Positions 17,726-26,606 of a stretch of 64,000 nt of DNA are shown one piece after another (position 1 is the stretch's first letter; the number at the start of each line of letters is the position of its first letter). The notes under the pieces were generated by a model. That model worked only from the letters and a program-made list of their open reading frames with translations, was not told the DNA's origin and searched no databases. The DNA is from 13-2-20CM-66-19 sp963824395 (GTDB lineage: Bacteria; Pseudomonadota; Gammaproteobacteria; Steroidobacterales; Steroidobacteraceae). The translations under genes and the position numbers were made by a program. The stretch lies in assembly GCA_963824395.1 (NCBI GenBank), contig CAWGPF010000005.1:930001-994000 (forward strand). The letters are read 5' to 3'.

Positions 17726-18562
17726 ATGCGAAAAGTAGCCTTCGTGACTGGCGCGACCCGCGGCATCGGCAAGGCCTGCGCGCTCAGCCTCGCGCGCGCC
17801 GGATTTGACGTTGCGGTCACCGGGCGAACCCTCAAGGAAGGCGAAGGCAAGGTGCCGTCCGCCAGTGCGCAGGACCCCAAAGAACTGCCCGTGCCGGGCA
17901 GCATCGAATCAACCGTGGCCGAGGTACGCGCTTTGGGTCGCGACGCTCTGGGCGTACACCTGGACATTCTCTCGCGCGCTTCCATCGATCAGGCGCTCGA
18001 GGCCGTGCTTTCGAGCTGGGGTCGCGTCGATGTGCTGGTGAACAACGCGATCTATCAGGGTCCGGGGCTGATGTACCGATTCACCGAGTTCACGCAGGAG
18101 CAGCTCGACGCCTGTCTGCTCGGCACTCTTATCAACCAGGTTCACCTCACCCGCCGTCTCCTGCCGAAGATGATCGCCCAAGGTGGCGGCACGGTGGTGT
18201 GCGTCGGGTCCGTCGCCGGAGTCGGGCCGCCTCCGGTGTCACCTGCAAAAGGCGGCTGGGGCTTTCTCTATGGGGCGAGCAAGAGCGCCTTTCATCGCCT
18301 GGCGGAATTCCTCCATCTGGAGCACGGCGATGAGGGTATCCGCTCCTTCCTGGTCGAGCCGCAGATGACCGTCACCGACACCATGGCGACGGTGTTTGGT
18401 GAGGGCGTCCGCTCACTGGTCAAGAGTGGCCGGGCATTCACCCCGGAGGTCACGGGCGACGTGGTTGCCTGGCTCGCGACGCACCCGGAAGCGAACGCCT
18501 ATGCCGGCAGGCTCCTGAGCACGCCGACTTTCTTCCGCGACAACGGCATCCGGGTTTCCTGA
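17726..18562 (+). CDS. short-chain dehydrogenase/reductase (SDR)
   Basis: 278-aa NAD(P)H-dependent oxidoreductase. Rossmann motif TGATRGIG (residues 8-15), NNA at 106-108, Ser162, and the catalytic YGASK with Tyr182 and Lys186. A Pro-rich insertion sits before the catalytic Tyr (GVGPPPVSPAKGGWG). ATG 17726 is preceded by AAGGAA at 5 nt; the open frame before it is not coding-like. The substrate is unknown; the overall pattern is that of classical SDRs annotated as 3-oxoacyl-ACP reductase-like. It is monocistronic here. Confidence 0.88.
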   Translation: MRKVAFVTGATRGIGKACALSLARAGFDVAVTGRTLKEGEGKVPSASAQDPKELPVPGSIESTVAEVRALGRDALGVHLDILSRASIDQALEAVLSSWGRVDVLVNNAIYQGPGLMYRFTEFTQEQLDACLLGTLINQVHLTRRLLPKMIAQGGGTVVCVGSVAGVGPPPVSPAKGGWGFLYGASKSAFHRLAEFLHLEHGDEGIRSFLVEPQMTVTDTMATVFGEGVRSLVKSGRAFTPEVTGDVVAWLATHPEANAYAGRLLSTPTFFRDNGIRVS

Positions 18563-18722
18563 TTGGCGCACCGCCGGGTTGACGCGACGTGTAAGGTGCC
18601 TGGGAGCTTGCCTGCGTGGCACTCCCCGCTTCACGGGCGTGTTCCGTGGGCGCTCCGTAGCCATCCTATACGGCGAGTGCCGTCACAGAAGCTGCTCACA
18701 TAAGCCGTCCCAAGTGAACACG

Positions 18723-20690
18723 ATGACCGTTACGTCGCTCCTGCGCCTCGCTCCCCGGGGTGTTTGGCTGAGCCTGCTGGCTCTCAGCGCGTGCGGAGGC
18801 GGCGGTGGCAGCAGTACGCCTGAAACCTTCGCCGTAGGCGGCACCGTATCCGGCGTTATCTATGGCGCTGGCACGGGGCCCCAGCTCGTCCTCTACAACA
18901 ACGGCGGTGACGATATTGTGCATCCGGCCAACGGCGCATTTGCCTTCAGCCAGAAGCTTGCCCCAGGCGCCGCCTATGACGTGACGCTCGTCGTGTCGCT
19001 GCTGGACCCACCGCAGAACTGTACGGTCCAGAACGGGACGGGAGTTGCAGGATCGGCGAGCGCAGCGGCCGTAAGAGTGGTCTGTTCGGTCGATGCCTTC
19101 ACGGTCGGCGGGACGGTTACGGGCTTAAGCGGCAGCGGCCTGGTCCTGGCGACCGCGGGAGCCACCGTGCCCGTCGCGGCCAGCGGTGGCTTTACCTTTC
19201 CGGCCGAGAAAAGCGGGACTTCGTACGATGTGACGGTGACAGCCCAACCCTCGAATCCCGCGCAGACCTGCACGGTGGCGAATGGGTCGGGACTGGTCGG
19301 TTCCGCGTCGGTCACGAATATCGTCGTAAGCTGTCAGAACAACGCGTACACAGTAAGCGGCACGGTTTCCGGTCTCCGGGGCACCGGACTCTCCCTGACA
19401 CTGAACGGTACCGGCACGCTGCCCATCAGCGCGAACGGCGCGTTCGCTTTCTCGGCGAACCTGCTGTCCAACGGCGCGCAGTACGTAGTGGCCGCCGCGC
19501 CCCAGCCGACGGGCCCTGCGCAGACCTGTATCGCGCCGAACGGCGCGGGCACGGTAGCCGGTGCCAGCATCACCGGGGTCAGCGTCATCTGCTCTGCACC
19601 CGCGTTTGCCTATGGCGCCGGCGGTCACGGTAACGACGTGCTCGCCTACTCCATTAACGGCGCCGGCGGGACACTCACCGCGATCGGGAGCGGCGCCTTC
19701 CCCGCGGGAGATACCACGTCGGCCGTGGCCGTCGATCCGGCCTACCACTTCCTCTTCGCCGCGAACCAGGGGGTGAACGCCGGGTCGGGCAGCAACACGA
19801 TCTCCGCGTATACCATCACTGCGGCAACTGGCGCTCTCGTGCCGGTGACGAACAGCCCGTTTGCCGCGATCGAGGCGCCCGTCTCCCTCGTCGTGGATCC
19901 CACCAGCCGCTTCCTCTACGTCGCGGATTACCATGACAATACGGTGACGGCCTTTTCCATCTCCGGCAGCGGCGCGCTGACGGGCATTGCGGGAGGGCCA
20001 GCGCAGCCGGGGATCGACGGTCCGCGCTACCTGAGCATGCATCCGAGCGGCAGGTATCTTTACCTGTCGGTGAGCAACGAGTCGACGGTCTGGGTTTACG
20101 CCATCGACGCCACCAGCGGCGCCTTGACGGCGGTGCCGGGAAGTCCGTTTCCGAGTATCACGGCACCGGGGCCGGTATCGATCACGCCCGACGGAACCGT
20201 GGCCTACTTCGCCAACACGAACGCGCCGGTCTACTACCTTACCCTCTCTGCTTCGTCTCTAAGTGCGACAACCGGTGCGTTCACCTCATTCGGGACCACC
20301 TACCCGGTACCCGGACTTTCCCACGGGCCTGTTCCCGCGGGAGTCATTTCCGTATACGACGTCTCCGAGTTTAACCACGTGGGCGCTTTCGCCCTCGACC
20401 CGGAGGGGCGCACGGGATTCATGATCGGCCGGCAGACGAGTACCAGCAACGACACGATCTCCCCGCTGTGCTTCACAGCATGCCCAGCGAACTATCCGTC
20501 CGAACTGCCGCTCGCGACGCAGGCGTCCTGGGTCGCGGCTGATCCGAGTGGTACGTTTGTCTACGTCAGCGATGTGCAGGGCAACGCACGTGCCTATCTG
20601 ATCAACCGCAGTAACGGCGGTGTGAGCACTGCGGCCGTGACGCCCAGCGCCTTCGTCCCGAACCTGCCCTTCGTCATCACCTCGCACTAG
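18723..20690 (+). CDS. lipoprotein with three tandem beta repeats and a lactonase-type beta-propeller
   Basis: 655 aa. Lipobox LSAC with Cys24 is followed by a Gly/Ser linker. Residues about 36-285 are three tandem units of about 83 aa that share TVSGL or TVTGL, a GSGL-L strand, an AFAF or FTF strand, YDVTV and P-x-QTC-V/A ... V-x-C; each has two conserved Cys near its end. Residues about 286-650 have blades with the signature SRFLYVAD, SGRYLYLS and GTFVYVSD, as in the YVTN/6-phosphogluconolactonase-like propeller. It is surface or periplasmic. Such propeller proteins are often bound to other proteins or sugars rather than enzymes. GTG 18714 is an alternative start. Confidence 0.8.
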   Translation: MTVTSLLRLAPRGVWLSLLALSACGGGGGSSTPETFAVGGTVSGVIYGAGTGPQLVLYNNGGDDIVHPANGAFAFSQKLAPGAAYDVTLVVSLLDPPQNCTVQNGTGVAGSASAAAVRVVCSVDAFTVGGTVTGLSGSGLVLATAGATVPVAASGGFTFPAEKSGTSYDVTVTAQPSNPAQTCTVANGSGLVGSASVTNIVVSCQNNAYTVSGTVSGLRGTGLSLTLNGTGTLPISANGAFAFSANLLSNGAQYVVAAAPQPTGPAQTCIAPNGAGTVAGASITGVSVICSAPAFAYGAGGHGNDVLAYSINGAGGTLTAIGSGAFPAGDTTSAVAVDPAYHFLFAANQGVNAGSGSNTISAYTITAATGALVPVTNSPFAAIEAPVSLVVDPTSRFLYVADYHDNTVTAFSISGSGALTGIAGGPAQPGIDGPRYLSMHPSGRYLYLSVSNESTVWVYAIDATSGALTAVPGSPFPSITAPGPVSITPDGTVAYFANTNAPVYYLTLSASSLSATTGAFTSFGTTYPVPGLSHGPVPAGVISVYDVSEFNHVGAFALDPEGRTGFMIGRQTSTSNDTISPLCFTACPANYPSELPLATQASWVAADPSGTFVYVSDVQGNARAYLINRSNGGVSTAAVTPSAFVPNLPFVITSH

Positions 20691-20719
20691 GCCCAGGTAG
20701 GCTCAGGGCAGCGCGGCGA

Positions 20720-21058
20720 TCAGCGTGAAGCCATACCCTGCGATGCGGCGTAGTGCACTTCGACAATGGCCTTGTCACAGAGGAACTTCGGTTCCTGCGG
20801 CACGGGGAACGTGCTGAAGCCGTGCAGGTAGGTCAGCGACTGGGTGCGCACGTGATAGGTCGCGGCGATACGGGCGGCGGTGTCTTCCGCGGAGCGATCG
20901 TCGCGCACGAGGATCCAGCCGCCCTGATTGTCGACCGCGTTGACGCCGACCACCTTGGCGGGATTCGGGCACAGCGTCGCGTGGTGCGAGGCGCACCCCG
21001 AGCCGAGCAGAGCCATCCCGACAAGCACGAGAGTCCGCGCGAGGATCACGTTATGCAT
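20720..21058 (-). CDS. small lipoprotein of unknown function
   Basis: 112 aa starting at ATG 21058 (MHNVILARTLVLVG). The signal peptide ends in lipobox LGSGC with Cys22. The mature protein has a VVGVNAVDNQGGWILVRDD strand-turn-strand, a helix (SAEDTAARIAATY) and two further Cys (ATLCPNP, FLCDKA) that could pair. I do not recognise the family. The longer open frame 5' of this start is rich in Arg and Cys and is not coding-like. Confidence 0.65.
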   Translation of the reverse strand: MHNVILARTLVLVGMALLGSGCASHHATLCPNPAKVVGVNAVDNQGGWILVRDDRSAEDTAARIAATYHVRTQSLTYLHGFSTFPVPQEPKFLCDKAIVEVHYAASQGMASR

Positions 21059-21180
21059 AACTGCAGTTCCCGGAAAAAGCCTGCCACCATCTTGAGTCCG
21101 GCGCTGCCTGCCCGTCGCCGGTGTGATGCCGTTTGTGAGGCGGCGGTCACACTCGCGCTTGCAGCACTGGTCGGAGGCCT

Positions 21181-21681
21181 TTAGAGCGGCACAGGGATCC
21201 ACCCCGCCACGTGTCCACACGTGAGGTAGATCTCCCGGCCGCTCGTGAAATGGACGACCTCATCATCCCGGTCATCCTGGGACGGGTCGTAGCGGCGTAC
21301 ATTGCCGTCACAGAAGCTGAGCATGTAGCCCACCGTGTGGAAGCCCTGGTTGACGTAAGCGTCGGCGGGCGAGAAGAAGTTGGCGAACAGATGGTTGTGC
21401 ACCGAGCAGATGTGGGTGTGGTAGTCGGCCACGATCCGCCACCCTTCCGGCACGGCTTCGTTGTACTGGGGTATCTCGACCCCGAAATGCCGATGCGAGG
21501 TCAAGGGGGCGGTTACGCGATAGTGGTGCTCCGTGTCCTCGTAGATCACCCCACCGCACTCGTATTGCCGCGGACACTCCAGCGCAGCGTGCAGGCCTGC
21601 CAGCGCGGCCGAGTCCACGTTCATGAAGATCGCGAAGATCAGTGGATTCATACTGAGAATGCCCCTGTGGAAGGACCTCAT
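21181..21681 (-). CDS. DUF4329-like protein with a JAMM-type metal motif
   Basis: 166 aa from ATG 21681, which has GAGGAG 8-9 nt upstream; ATG 21651 is an alternative. The sequence has Glu41 in YECGGVIYED, then His88-x-His90 (ADYHTHICS) and Ser104-x-x-Asp107 (FFSPADAY), the E...HxH...SxxD arrangement of the JAB1/MPN/Mov34 (JAMM) zinc hydrolases. DUF4329 proteins have the same ADYHTH word. Known JAMM enzymes remove ubiquitin-like tags, activate precursors or act as toxins; none of these is indicated for this gene. The N-terminus is hydrophobic (MNPLIFAIFM), so it may be exported or membrane-attached. Confidence 0.65.
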   Translation of the reverse strand: MRSFHRGILSMNPLIFAIFMNVDSAALAGLHAALECPRQYECGGVIYEDTEHHYRVTAPLTSHRHFGVEIPQYNEAVPEGWRIVADYHTHICSVHNHLFANFFSPADAYVNQGFHTVGYMLSFCDGNVRRYDPSQDDRDDEVVHFTSGREIYLTCGHVAGWIPVPL

Positions 21682-21903
21682 GCCCAGCGCTCCTCGGGGG
21701 GATGTTTTGGCACTTTCCTGTCCGGGTAACGGCGCACTGGGTCGCAGGACTGAGGCCGCAATGTGGATGGACTTCGCAGACGTGAGCGAATTCCGCCACG
21801 GAGACGCCGCTGGCGTGATGCGGGTCACTGGCGGGTAGCGTCAGGTCGATGCGGCGCTGACCCGTGCAGCGCGGCCGCGAAGCAGTGGCGCGAGGCGCTA
21901 AGC

Positions 21904-22707
21904 TCAGCGCTGAACAGCTCCGGTCACGGCCCGGGCGTCCGATGCAGCTTTGCGGCCATAAGAGTCCGCGACCACCCAGGCGCCCGCCAGCAGGGCAATA
22001 TTGATGAGAGTTTCGCTCCAGTGCTCGGCACTGACATTGCCCGCAGCCACGATGGGACCCCACACGAGCAGCAGGAACAGTCCGATCTGCCACGCCGAGA
22101 GCACTGCGGCCCGCCGGGCCCACACCCCGGTGAGCATGGCCACGCCCGCCGCGAGGTAGGTGCAGCCGGTGAAATACGCCCAGAACATATGCGCCGGCAG
22201 CCAGCCGGGCACCAGTGGTGCGGTCAGGTTGAGGTAGACGAAGTGCGACAGCCCGAAAGCGATCAGGGCCAGGGCGTAGAGCACCCGTGCCAGGCGCACG
22301 CCCTTCTCGCCTACCGCGAAGCCGAGCCGCCGCCTGTCGGCGTCGCCCGCGAACCAGGCGTACAGCACCCAGGCGCCCGCCACGATCACGGCCGTCTCGC
22401 CCCAGCTCTGATAGGCACCTTCCACCAGTGGCATGAGCACGATGAGACGCACCTTGATGAGCAGCATCCACAGGAAGAGATAGACGAAGAGCACGCGGGC
22501 GGCGATCAGGGCCGTGCGGCCGAACAGGAGCCCGATGCCGCACGAGAGGCTCACCAGGCTGCACAGGCCGGCCAGAAGCTCCCGGCCGGGCAGACCCTTT
22601 GGCACCGAGTCCCATATCGGGGCGAACCCGCCTTGGATAAGGCCGAGGATTCCCAGGGCGATCATGGTCGCCGCAAAGACAGCATGACCTGTGCTCGAGA
22701 TTCGCAT
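21904..22707 (-). CDS. DoxX-like integral membrane protein
   Basis: 267 aa with about seven to eight TM helices and short loops. The pattern of the second half (ARVLYALALIAFGLSHFVYL, W-x-x-YFTG, AAGVAMLTG) resembles DoxX/DoxD and the related DUF4267-like membrane families. ATG 22707 has GGGGAGAG upstream. Some DoxX relatives take part in sulfur oxidation or oxidative stress responses, but the function here is unknown. It is divergent from the serine hydrolase gene with 223 bp between them. Confidence 0.7.
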   Translation of the reverse strand: MRISSTGHAVFAATMIALGILGLIQGGFAPIWDSVPKGLPGRELLAGLCSLVSLSCGIGLLFGRTALIAARVLFVYLFLWMLLIKVRLIVLMPLVEGAYQSWGETAVIVAGAWVLYAWFAGDADRRRLGFAVGEKGVRLARVLYALALIAFGLSHFVYLNLTAPLVPGWLPAHMFWAYFTGCTYLAAGVAMLTGVWARRAAVLSAWQIGLFLLLVWGPIVAAGNVSAEHWSETLINIALLAGAWVVADSYGRKAASDARAVTGAVQR

Positions 22708-22930
22708 CCCGCTCTCCCCTCACGATCTTGGCTGCCAACTGCAGCACTACCCTTATAAGCCAGCCGCGCGGGTGCGAAAACGGTGCAGGCGGCGGACGGA
22801 GCGCGGCACCCGGCAGCGCGTGGCGCCGGGCCTTCGCGGCGCCCTAAGCCGCGGACCCGCAGTATGATGCACCCGTGCGCACCAAGACTGGCCCCGGAAG
22901 CCTGCCGCAGCGATGTCTCGGGAGGTCCCC

Positions 22931-24124
22931 ATGAAGGTGACCTCGGTCCTGATGCTCGCCGCCATGGCACTCGCCACCGAGAGGGCTGCCGCCGACGGAG
23001 CGTCCCTGGCGCAGCACCTTGAGAAGGATCTCAGGCACTACCTGACCTCCCGGGGAGCAATCGAGCACATCTCAGCCCTGTCGCTCAGCGTCAGCCTCCC
23101 CGAAAGCTCCTCGAACATCGAGGTCGCCGCTGGCACCACGCAGTACGCCGGTGGCGGCGCCGTAACACCGGAGAACCTGTACCAGATCGGGAGCAACACC
23201 AAGGCCTTCACGGCGGTGATCCTGCTGCAGCTGGAAGGCGAGGGAAAACTCTCACTCGATGACACCCTGGGCAGGTACCTGCCGCAGTATCCCCTGTGGC
23301 GTGACGTCAGTCTGAAGCGGCTCCTCAATATGACGAGCGGCATCCCGACCTACGACAACCTGCCCGCCATGCAGAAGGCGTACGCCGCAGATCCACACAA
23401 GGACTTCTCGAGCGAGGAACTCATACGCTACGTATATCCGGGTGGGCCCGCTGCGCCACCATCGACCCGCGGGTGGTCCTACTCGAACACCAACTATGTC
23501 CTGGCGGAGCTCGTCATCGAGAAGGTGACGGGACATTCCTATGCACAGGAATTGCGACAACGGTTCCTCGCCCGGCCCGAGCTGCGCCTGAGTGACACCT
23601 TCTACGAATCGCACGAGTATCCCACGACGATACTTAACCGCATGGTGTCCGGTTACTTCTTCAGCAATACCCCGGACAATGCAGGCCTGGCCGCACTCTA
23701 CGGCAAGGATGTGCGCGACCTGAGCGTCTCGTGGGCACGGGGCGCCGGCGCGGCCGTTTCCACTCCCACCGATCTCACGCACTGGGTAAGAGCGCTCTAC
23801 CACGGCGCGCTGCTAAAACCCCGGCAGCAACACGAACTCGAGAGTCTGGTGTCACTGCGCACCGGCAAGCCGATCGCCGACATCAGCACGGCGGACCCGC
23901 GCGGGTTCGGCCTGGGCGTGGGTCGCGACATGCTGCCCGAGATGGGAAAATTCTGGTTCTACGAAGGTGAGACGCTCGGCTACCGCATGATTTACGTCTG
24001 GTATCCGCAGTCGGATGTCATTGTCGCGCTCGGCATCAACAGTCAGCCGAACGCCACGGACAACCATGGGCAGCAGCTGGTGCGCTCCCTCTACCAGACG
24101 CTCGAGCGCGCGGGAAAACTGTAG
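22931..24124 (+). CDS. exported serine beta-lactamase-like hydrolase (class C/DD-peptidase fold)
   Basis: 397 aa. A signal peptide (about 1-22) is followed by a penicillin-binding fold: SNTK with Ser88 and Lys91 (SxxK), and Tyr184-Ser-Asn186 (YSN) as the second motif. The KTG-type third motif is degenerate, near EGETLGY. ATG 22931 has GGGAGG at 5 nt; the ATG at 22913 overlaps that site. Families of this kind include D-aminopeptidases, esterases and peptidoglycan hydrolases, so a true antibiotic resistance role should not be assumed. It is followed after 4 bp by the lectin lipoprotein gene. Confidence 0.85.
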   Translation: MKVTSVLMLAAMALATERAAADGASLAQHLEKDLRHYLTSRGAIEHISALSLSVSLPESSSNIEVAAGTTQYAGGGAVTPENLYQIGSNTKAFTAVILLQLEGEGKLSLDDTLGRYLPQYPLWRDVSLKRLLNMTSGIPTYDNLPAMQKAYAADPHKDFSSEELIRYVYPGGPAAPPSTRGWSYSNTNYVLAELVIEKVTGHSYAQELRQRFLARPELRLSDTFYESHEYPTTILNRMVSGYFFSNTPDNAGLAALYGKDVRDLSVSWARGAGAAVSTPTDLTHWVRALYHGALLKPRQQHELESLVSLRTGKPIADISTADPRGFGLGVGRDMLPEMGKFWFYEGETLGYRMIYVWYPQSDVIVALGINSQPNATDNHGQQLVRSLYQTLERAGKL

Positions 24125-24128
24125 GACC

Positions 24129-24584
24129 GTGAGGCGAACTTCCCTGAAGACTCCCCTCCTCGCGCTGCTGTTGCTGCCGCTCGTGGCTGGCTGTTACACG
24201 CCCTACCAGGTCGCGAGCGCCCATACGAATCAGTGCATTCAGGTGCCCTGGGACGGCACCCCGATCCTGCCCGGCACGTCCGTTACCCTGGCGCAGTGCC
24301 TCGGCCGCACGGACAACCAGGAATGGACCATCAGGCATGGCCAGATTGCAGGTGTCGCCGGGCTGTGCCTCGATGTGCAGGGTCAGGCCGCAATCGATGG
24401 GGCACCCGTTATCGCTGTGCCCTGCAACGGCACCCTGGGTCAGCACTGGAACGTCAGCGGCGGCCGCGTGACCGGCATCGGCGGCAAATGCCTGGATGTG
24501 CCGGGCGGGGACATCACCGAGACCGCGCCGCTCATTCTTGCGACCTGTGCGGGGACTTCCAGCCAGCGGTGGTCACTGCGCTAG
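24129..24584 (+). CDS. ricin B-type lectin lipoprotein
   Basis: 151 aa starting with GTG 24129. Signal peptide with lipobox VAGC. The mature part is a beta-trefoil of three QxW repeats: QEW, QHW and QRW close each subdomain, with GLCLDV and GKCLDV strands between. These domains bind sugars such as galactose or xylose. It lies 4 bp after the serine hydrolase stop, so the two exported proteins are probably cotranscribed; the lectin may hold the enzyme close to glycans, which is only inference. No catalytic domain is attached. Confidence 0.82.
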   Translation: MRRTSLKTPLLALLLLPLVAGCYTPYQVASAHTNQCIQVPWDGTPILPGTSVTLAQCLGRTDNQEWTIRHGQIAGVAGLCLDVQGQAAIDGAPVIAVPCNGTLGQHWNVSGGRVTGIGGKCLDVPGGDITETAPLILATCAGTSSQRWSLR

Positions 24585-24615
24585 CTCGCCTGCCGCGGGG
24601 GCTTGCGCCATCCGG

Positions 24616-24936
24616 CTACAGCTCCGTGCTGCCCTTGGGCGGCGGCTTCTGCGGATCGGTGAATGACTCAGGCGGCGTCATCCCGACGCACGATGCGCTT
24701 ACCATGTCGCCCTCGCTCGCGTACACCGTGGCGATCTGCAGGGCCTTCGGAATCGCGTTCTTGCAGGAGGCCTCGTCCTTGAACAGATACGAATCCACAA
24801 AGGTCACTTCGAGCGACTTGGGCGCATAGAAGTACAGGTGCATCACGGCCATGTTGCCGAGCGTGCGCGGCTCCTTCTGCTCATCCGCCAGCGTCACGCC
24901 TGCCAAGAGAGTGAGAAGAATCGCAATGAATTTCAT
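24616..24936 (-). CDS. small exported protein of unknown function
   Basis: 106 aa with a short signal peptide (MKFIAILLTLLAGVTLA, cleavage near ADE). ATG 24936 has GAGGTG 4 nt upstream. The mature protein has two Cys (EASCKNA, SASCVGM), likely one disulfide, and an aromatic strand (MHLYFYAPKSLEVTFVDSYLF). The C-terminus is Pro/Lys-rich. Not recognised. It is convergent with the lectin gene and divergent from fimT. A long frame further 5' on the same strand is an artefact of GC bias. Confidence 0.65.
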   Translation of the reverse strand: MKFIAILLTLLAGVTLADEQKEPRTLGNMAVMHLYFYAPKSLEVTFVDSYLFKDEASCKNAIPKALQIATVYASEGDMVSASCVGMTPPESFTDPQKPPPKGSTEL

Positions 24937-25413
24937 GGGCACCTCACGATTGGGGGTCCGCGGTTCTAAGGCAGACGCGCAGGTGTTCTCCGGGCGACAG
25001 GCTACAAGAAGCAAGCGGCCGGTGTAGTCGGTCGGCTCCGATTCTTTTGTAAGAGACTTCGCCCGGCGCACGCCCGCGTTCCCCAGCCTCTTTCTTGAGC
25101 TGGGCTTTGCGTACCTGCCGGCACCTGCCGGGTCGCCGCACGGCAGAAACCTGCGCGCCTTCCCGGTAATTCTCAGTTCCGCGCGCAGGGACCTGCTCTT
25201 TGTCGCGGAGGGCGCCGCAACTTCATGGGTACGACCGCGAGCCAGCCAACCGGCAAAGCGGGCTCTGAGCGGGGAGCCGCGCCGGCGCTTGCGGGCATTA
25301 TGGTCAGCCCGCTCTACCGTCTGTAACCCACGATTGGCCGCTGGTCGGACCGCCCCCCGGCTGTGACGCAGTACCACTTTGCGCGCGCGCTGCGTCCAGT
25401 ACATTGCCCCCCC
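24937..25413. other. divergent intergenic region between the small exported gene and fimT
   Basis: No gene or RNA is recognisable in these 477 bp. It must carry the promoter of the minor pilin operon, but I see no clear -10/-35 or sigma-54 site. A CCTGCCGG word occurs twice in close succession near 25120. Nothing else stands out. Confidence 0.4.
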
Positions 25414-25953
25414 ATGAACAGGCACCAGACCGGCTTTACCCTGACCGAGATGATGGTGGTGACGGCAATCGTCGCCATCCTCCTGGGGATCGCCATTCCC
25501 TCGTACAAGTACCTGACGACTTCGTACCGCATGTCGGCAGAACTCAATAACCTCTCCGGAGACTTGCAGTTCGCGCGCGCCGAAGCCATCAAGGAAGGCA
25601 ACTTCGCCACCGTGTGCGTCTCCGCGGACGGCGCGAACTGCACCGCCGGTGGAAACTGGAACGTCGGCTGGATCGTCTTTTCCGATGCCAACGGCAATGC
25701 CGCCGTTGACGGAACCGACCGCGTGCTGCGAGTCCAGGCGGCCTTCAACGGCACGACTCCGGACAACGCGCTCGGCGCCACCTCTTTCACCTTCAATCGC
25801 GAAGGCTTTGGCAGCACTGCAGGGGCCTACGTGACCTCGCTGGTGAACTTCACCGATCCGACCGCCAACGCCCAGTACACGCGCTGTCTGAGCGTGAACA
25901 ACGTCGGCACCGTCAGCGCCTACACACACGTCGGCCAGCCGACCCAATGCTAA
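25414..25953 (+). CDS. fimT: FimT/FimU (GspH-type) minor pseudopilin
   Basis: 179-aa type IV pilus minor pilin. A six-residue leader ends at Gly7, followed by Phe8-Thr-Leu-Thr-Glu12 (prepilin peptidase site with Glu at +5) and a hydrophobic helix. The C-terminal part is GspH/FimT-like with two disulfide Cys pairs likely (VCVSADGANC; RCLSVNN...TQC). ATG 25414 is the only start that leaves a short leader; the frame before it is not coding-like. First gene of the operon fimT-pilV-pilW-pilX-pilY1-pilE, which primes pilus assembly and displays PilY1 at the tip. Confidence 0.85.
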   Translation: MNRHQTGFTLTEMMVVTAIVAILLGIAIPSYKYLTTSYRMSAELNNLSGDLQFARAEAIKEGNFATVCVSADGANCTAGGNWNVGWIVFSDANGNAAVDGTDRVLRVQAAFNGTTPDNALGATSFTFNREGFGSTAGAYVTSLVNFTDPTANAQYTRCLSVNNVGTVSAYTHVGQPTQC

Positions 25954-26606
25954 TGAAACGCACAGAGCGCCATCATTTGTATGCCCGCGTGACCACGGGC
26001 GGCTTCAGCCTCATCGAGGTGATGGTGGCGGTGGTCATCATATGCATCGGGCTGTTGGGCATCGCCAAGCTGCAGGCCATGTCGCTGTCGAACAGCACCC
26101 TCTCGCGGCAGCGCGCCATCGCGGCGATCCAGGCGGCAAGCCTGGCGTCCTCGATGCACGCGAACCGCGACTTCTGGTCGAGTCAGAATAATCTCGGACT
26201 CGAGGTCGTGATCGCAGCCGGGGGCGTCGTGAGCGTCCCGGTCCCGAACCCGGGGCCGGCGAATTTCCAAAGCTCGATCACGAACGACATCGCTACCGGC
26301 GGCCCCTGTGTCGGAAACGCTTCCGCGGTCCCCGCCTGCCCCGTCAATCAGGACCTCGCCGCCTTCGATGTGGCGCGCTGGTACGCGAACTCACTGAGCA
26401 AGCTGCTGCCGAACGCGGCGGCAGACATTTTCTGTCCTGCGGTGGCGATCACCACCCAGGCCCCGGCCAGTTGCACGATCACGATCACCTGGACGGAGAA
26501 GTCCGTCGCCATGAACGCGCAAGAAGCGCTCGTGGAGAAGAACAACCCCACTGGCAAGGCGAGTGCCAGCGAGAACCCCGCACTGACTCTGTACGTCGAA
26601 CCATGA
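25953..26606 (+). CDS. pilV: PilV minor pilin
   Basis: 217 aa from ATG 25953, which overlaps the fimT stop (TAATG); an ATG at 25947 adds two residues. A 17-residue leader ends with Gly17, then Phe-Ser-Leu-Ile-Glu22, then a hydrophobic helix. The order EVMVAVVIICIGLLGIAKLQ is the typical PilV/GspI N-terminus. The last part contains CTITITWTEK, usual in PilV. It forms part of the minor pilin complex that initiates pilus growth. Translational overlap with fimT and pilW argues for coupled expression. Confidence 0.9.
   Translation: MKRTERHHLYARVTTGGFSLIEVMVAVVIICIGLLGIAKLQAMSLSNSTLSRQRAIAAIQAASLASSMHANRDFWSSQNNLGLEVVIAAGGVVSVPVPNPGPANFQSSITNDIATGGPCVGNASAVPACPVNQDLAAFDVARWYANSLSKLLPNAAADIFCPAVAITTQAPASCTITITWTEKSVAMNAQEALVEKNNPTGKASASENPALTLYVEP

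Noticed and set aside
20720..21220. 166-codon version of the small lipoprotein
   Set aside because: The first 54 residues are not coding-like and would hide the signal peptide; the ATG at 21058 gives a proper lipoprotein signal.
22931..24124. Calling the serine hydrolase an antibiotic-resistance beta-lactamase
   Set aside because: SxxK and YxN motifs are shared with many esterases and peptidases, the third motif is degenerate and nothing around it is resistance-related.
24937..25413. Search for a sigma-54 or clear sigma-70 promoter of the minor pilin operon
   Set aside because: No site with correct spacing was found; a TACATT near 25401 is too close to the fimT start.
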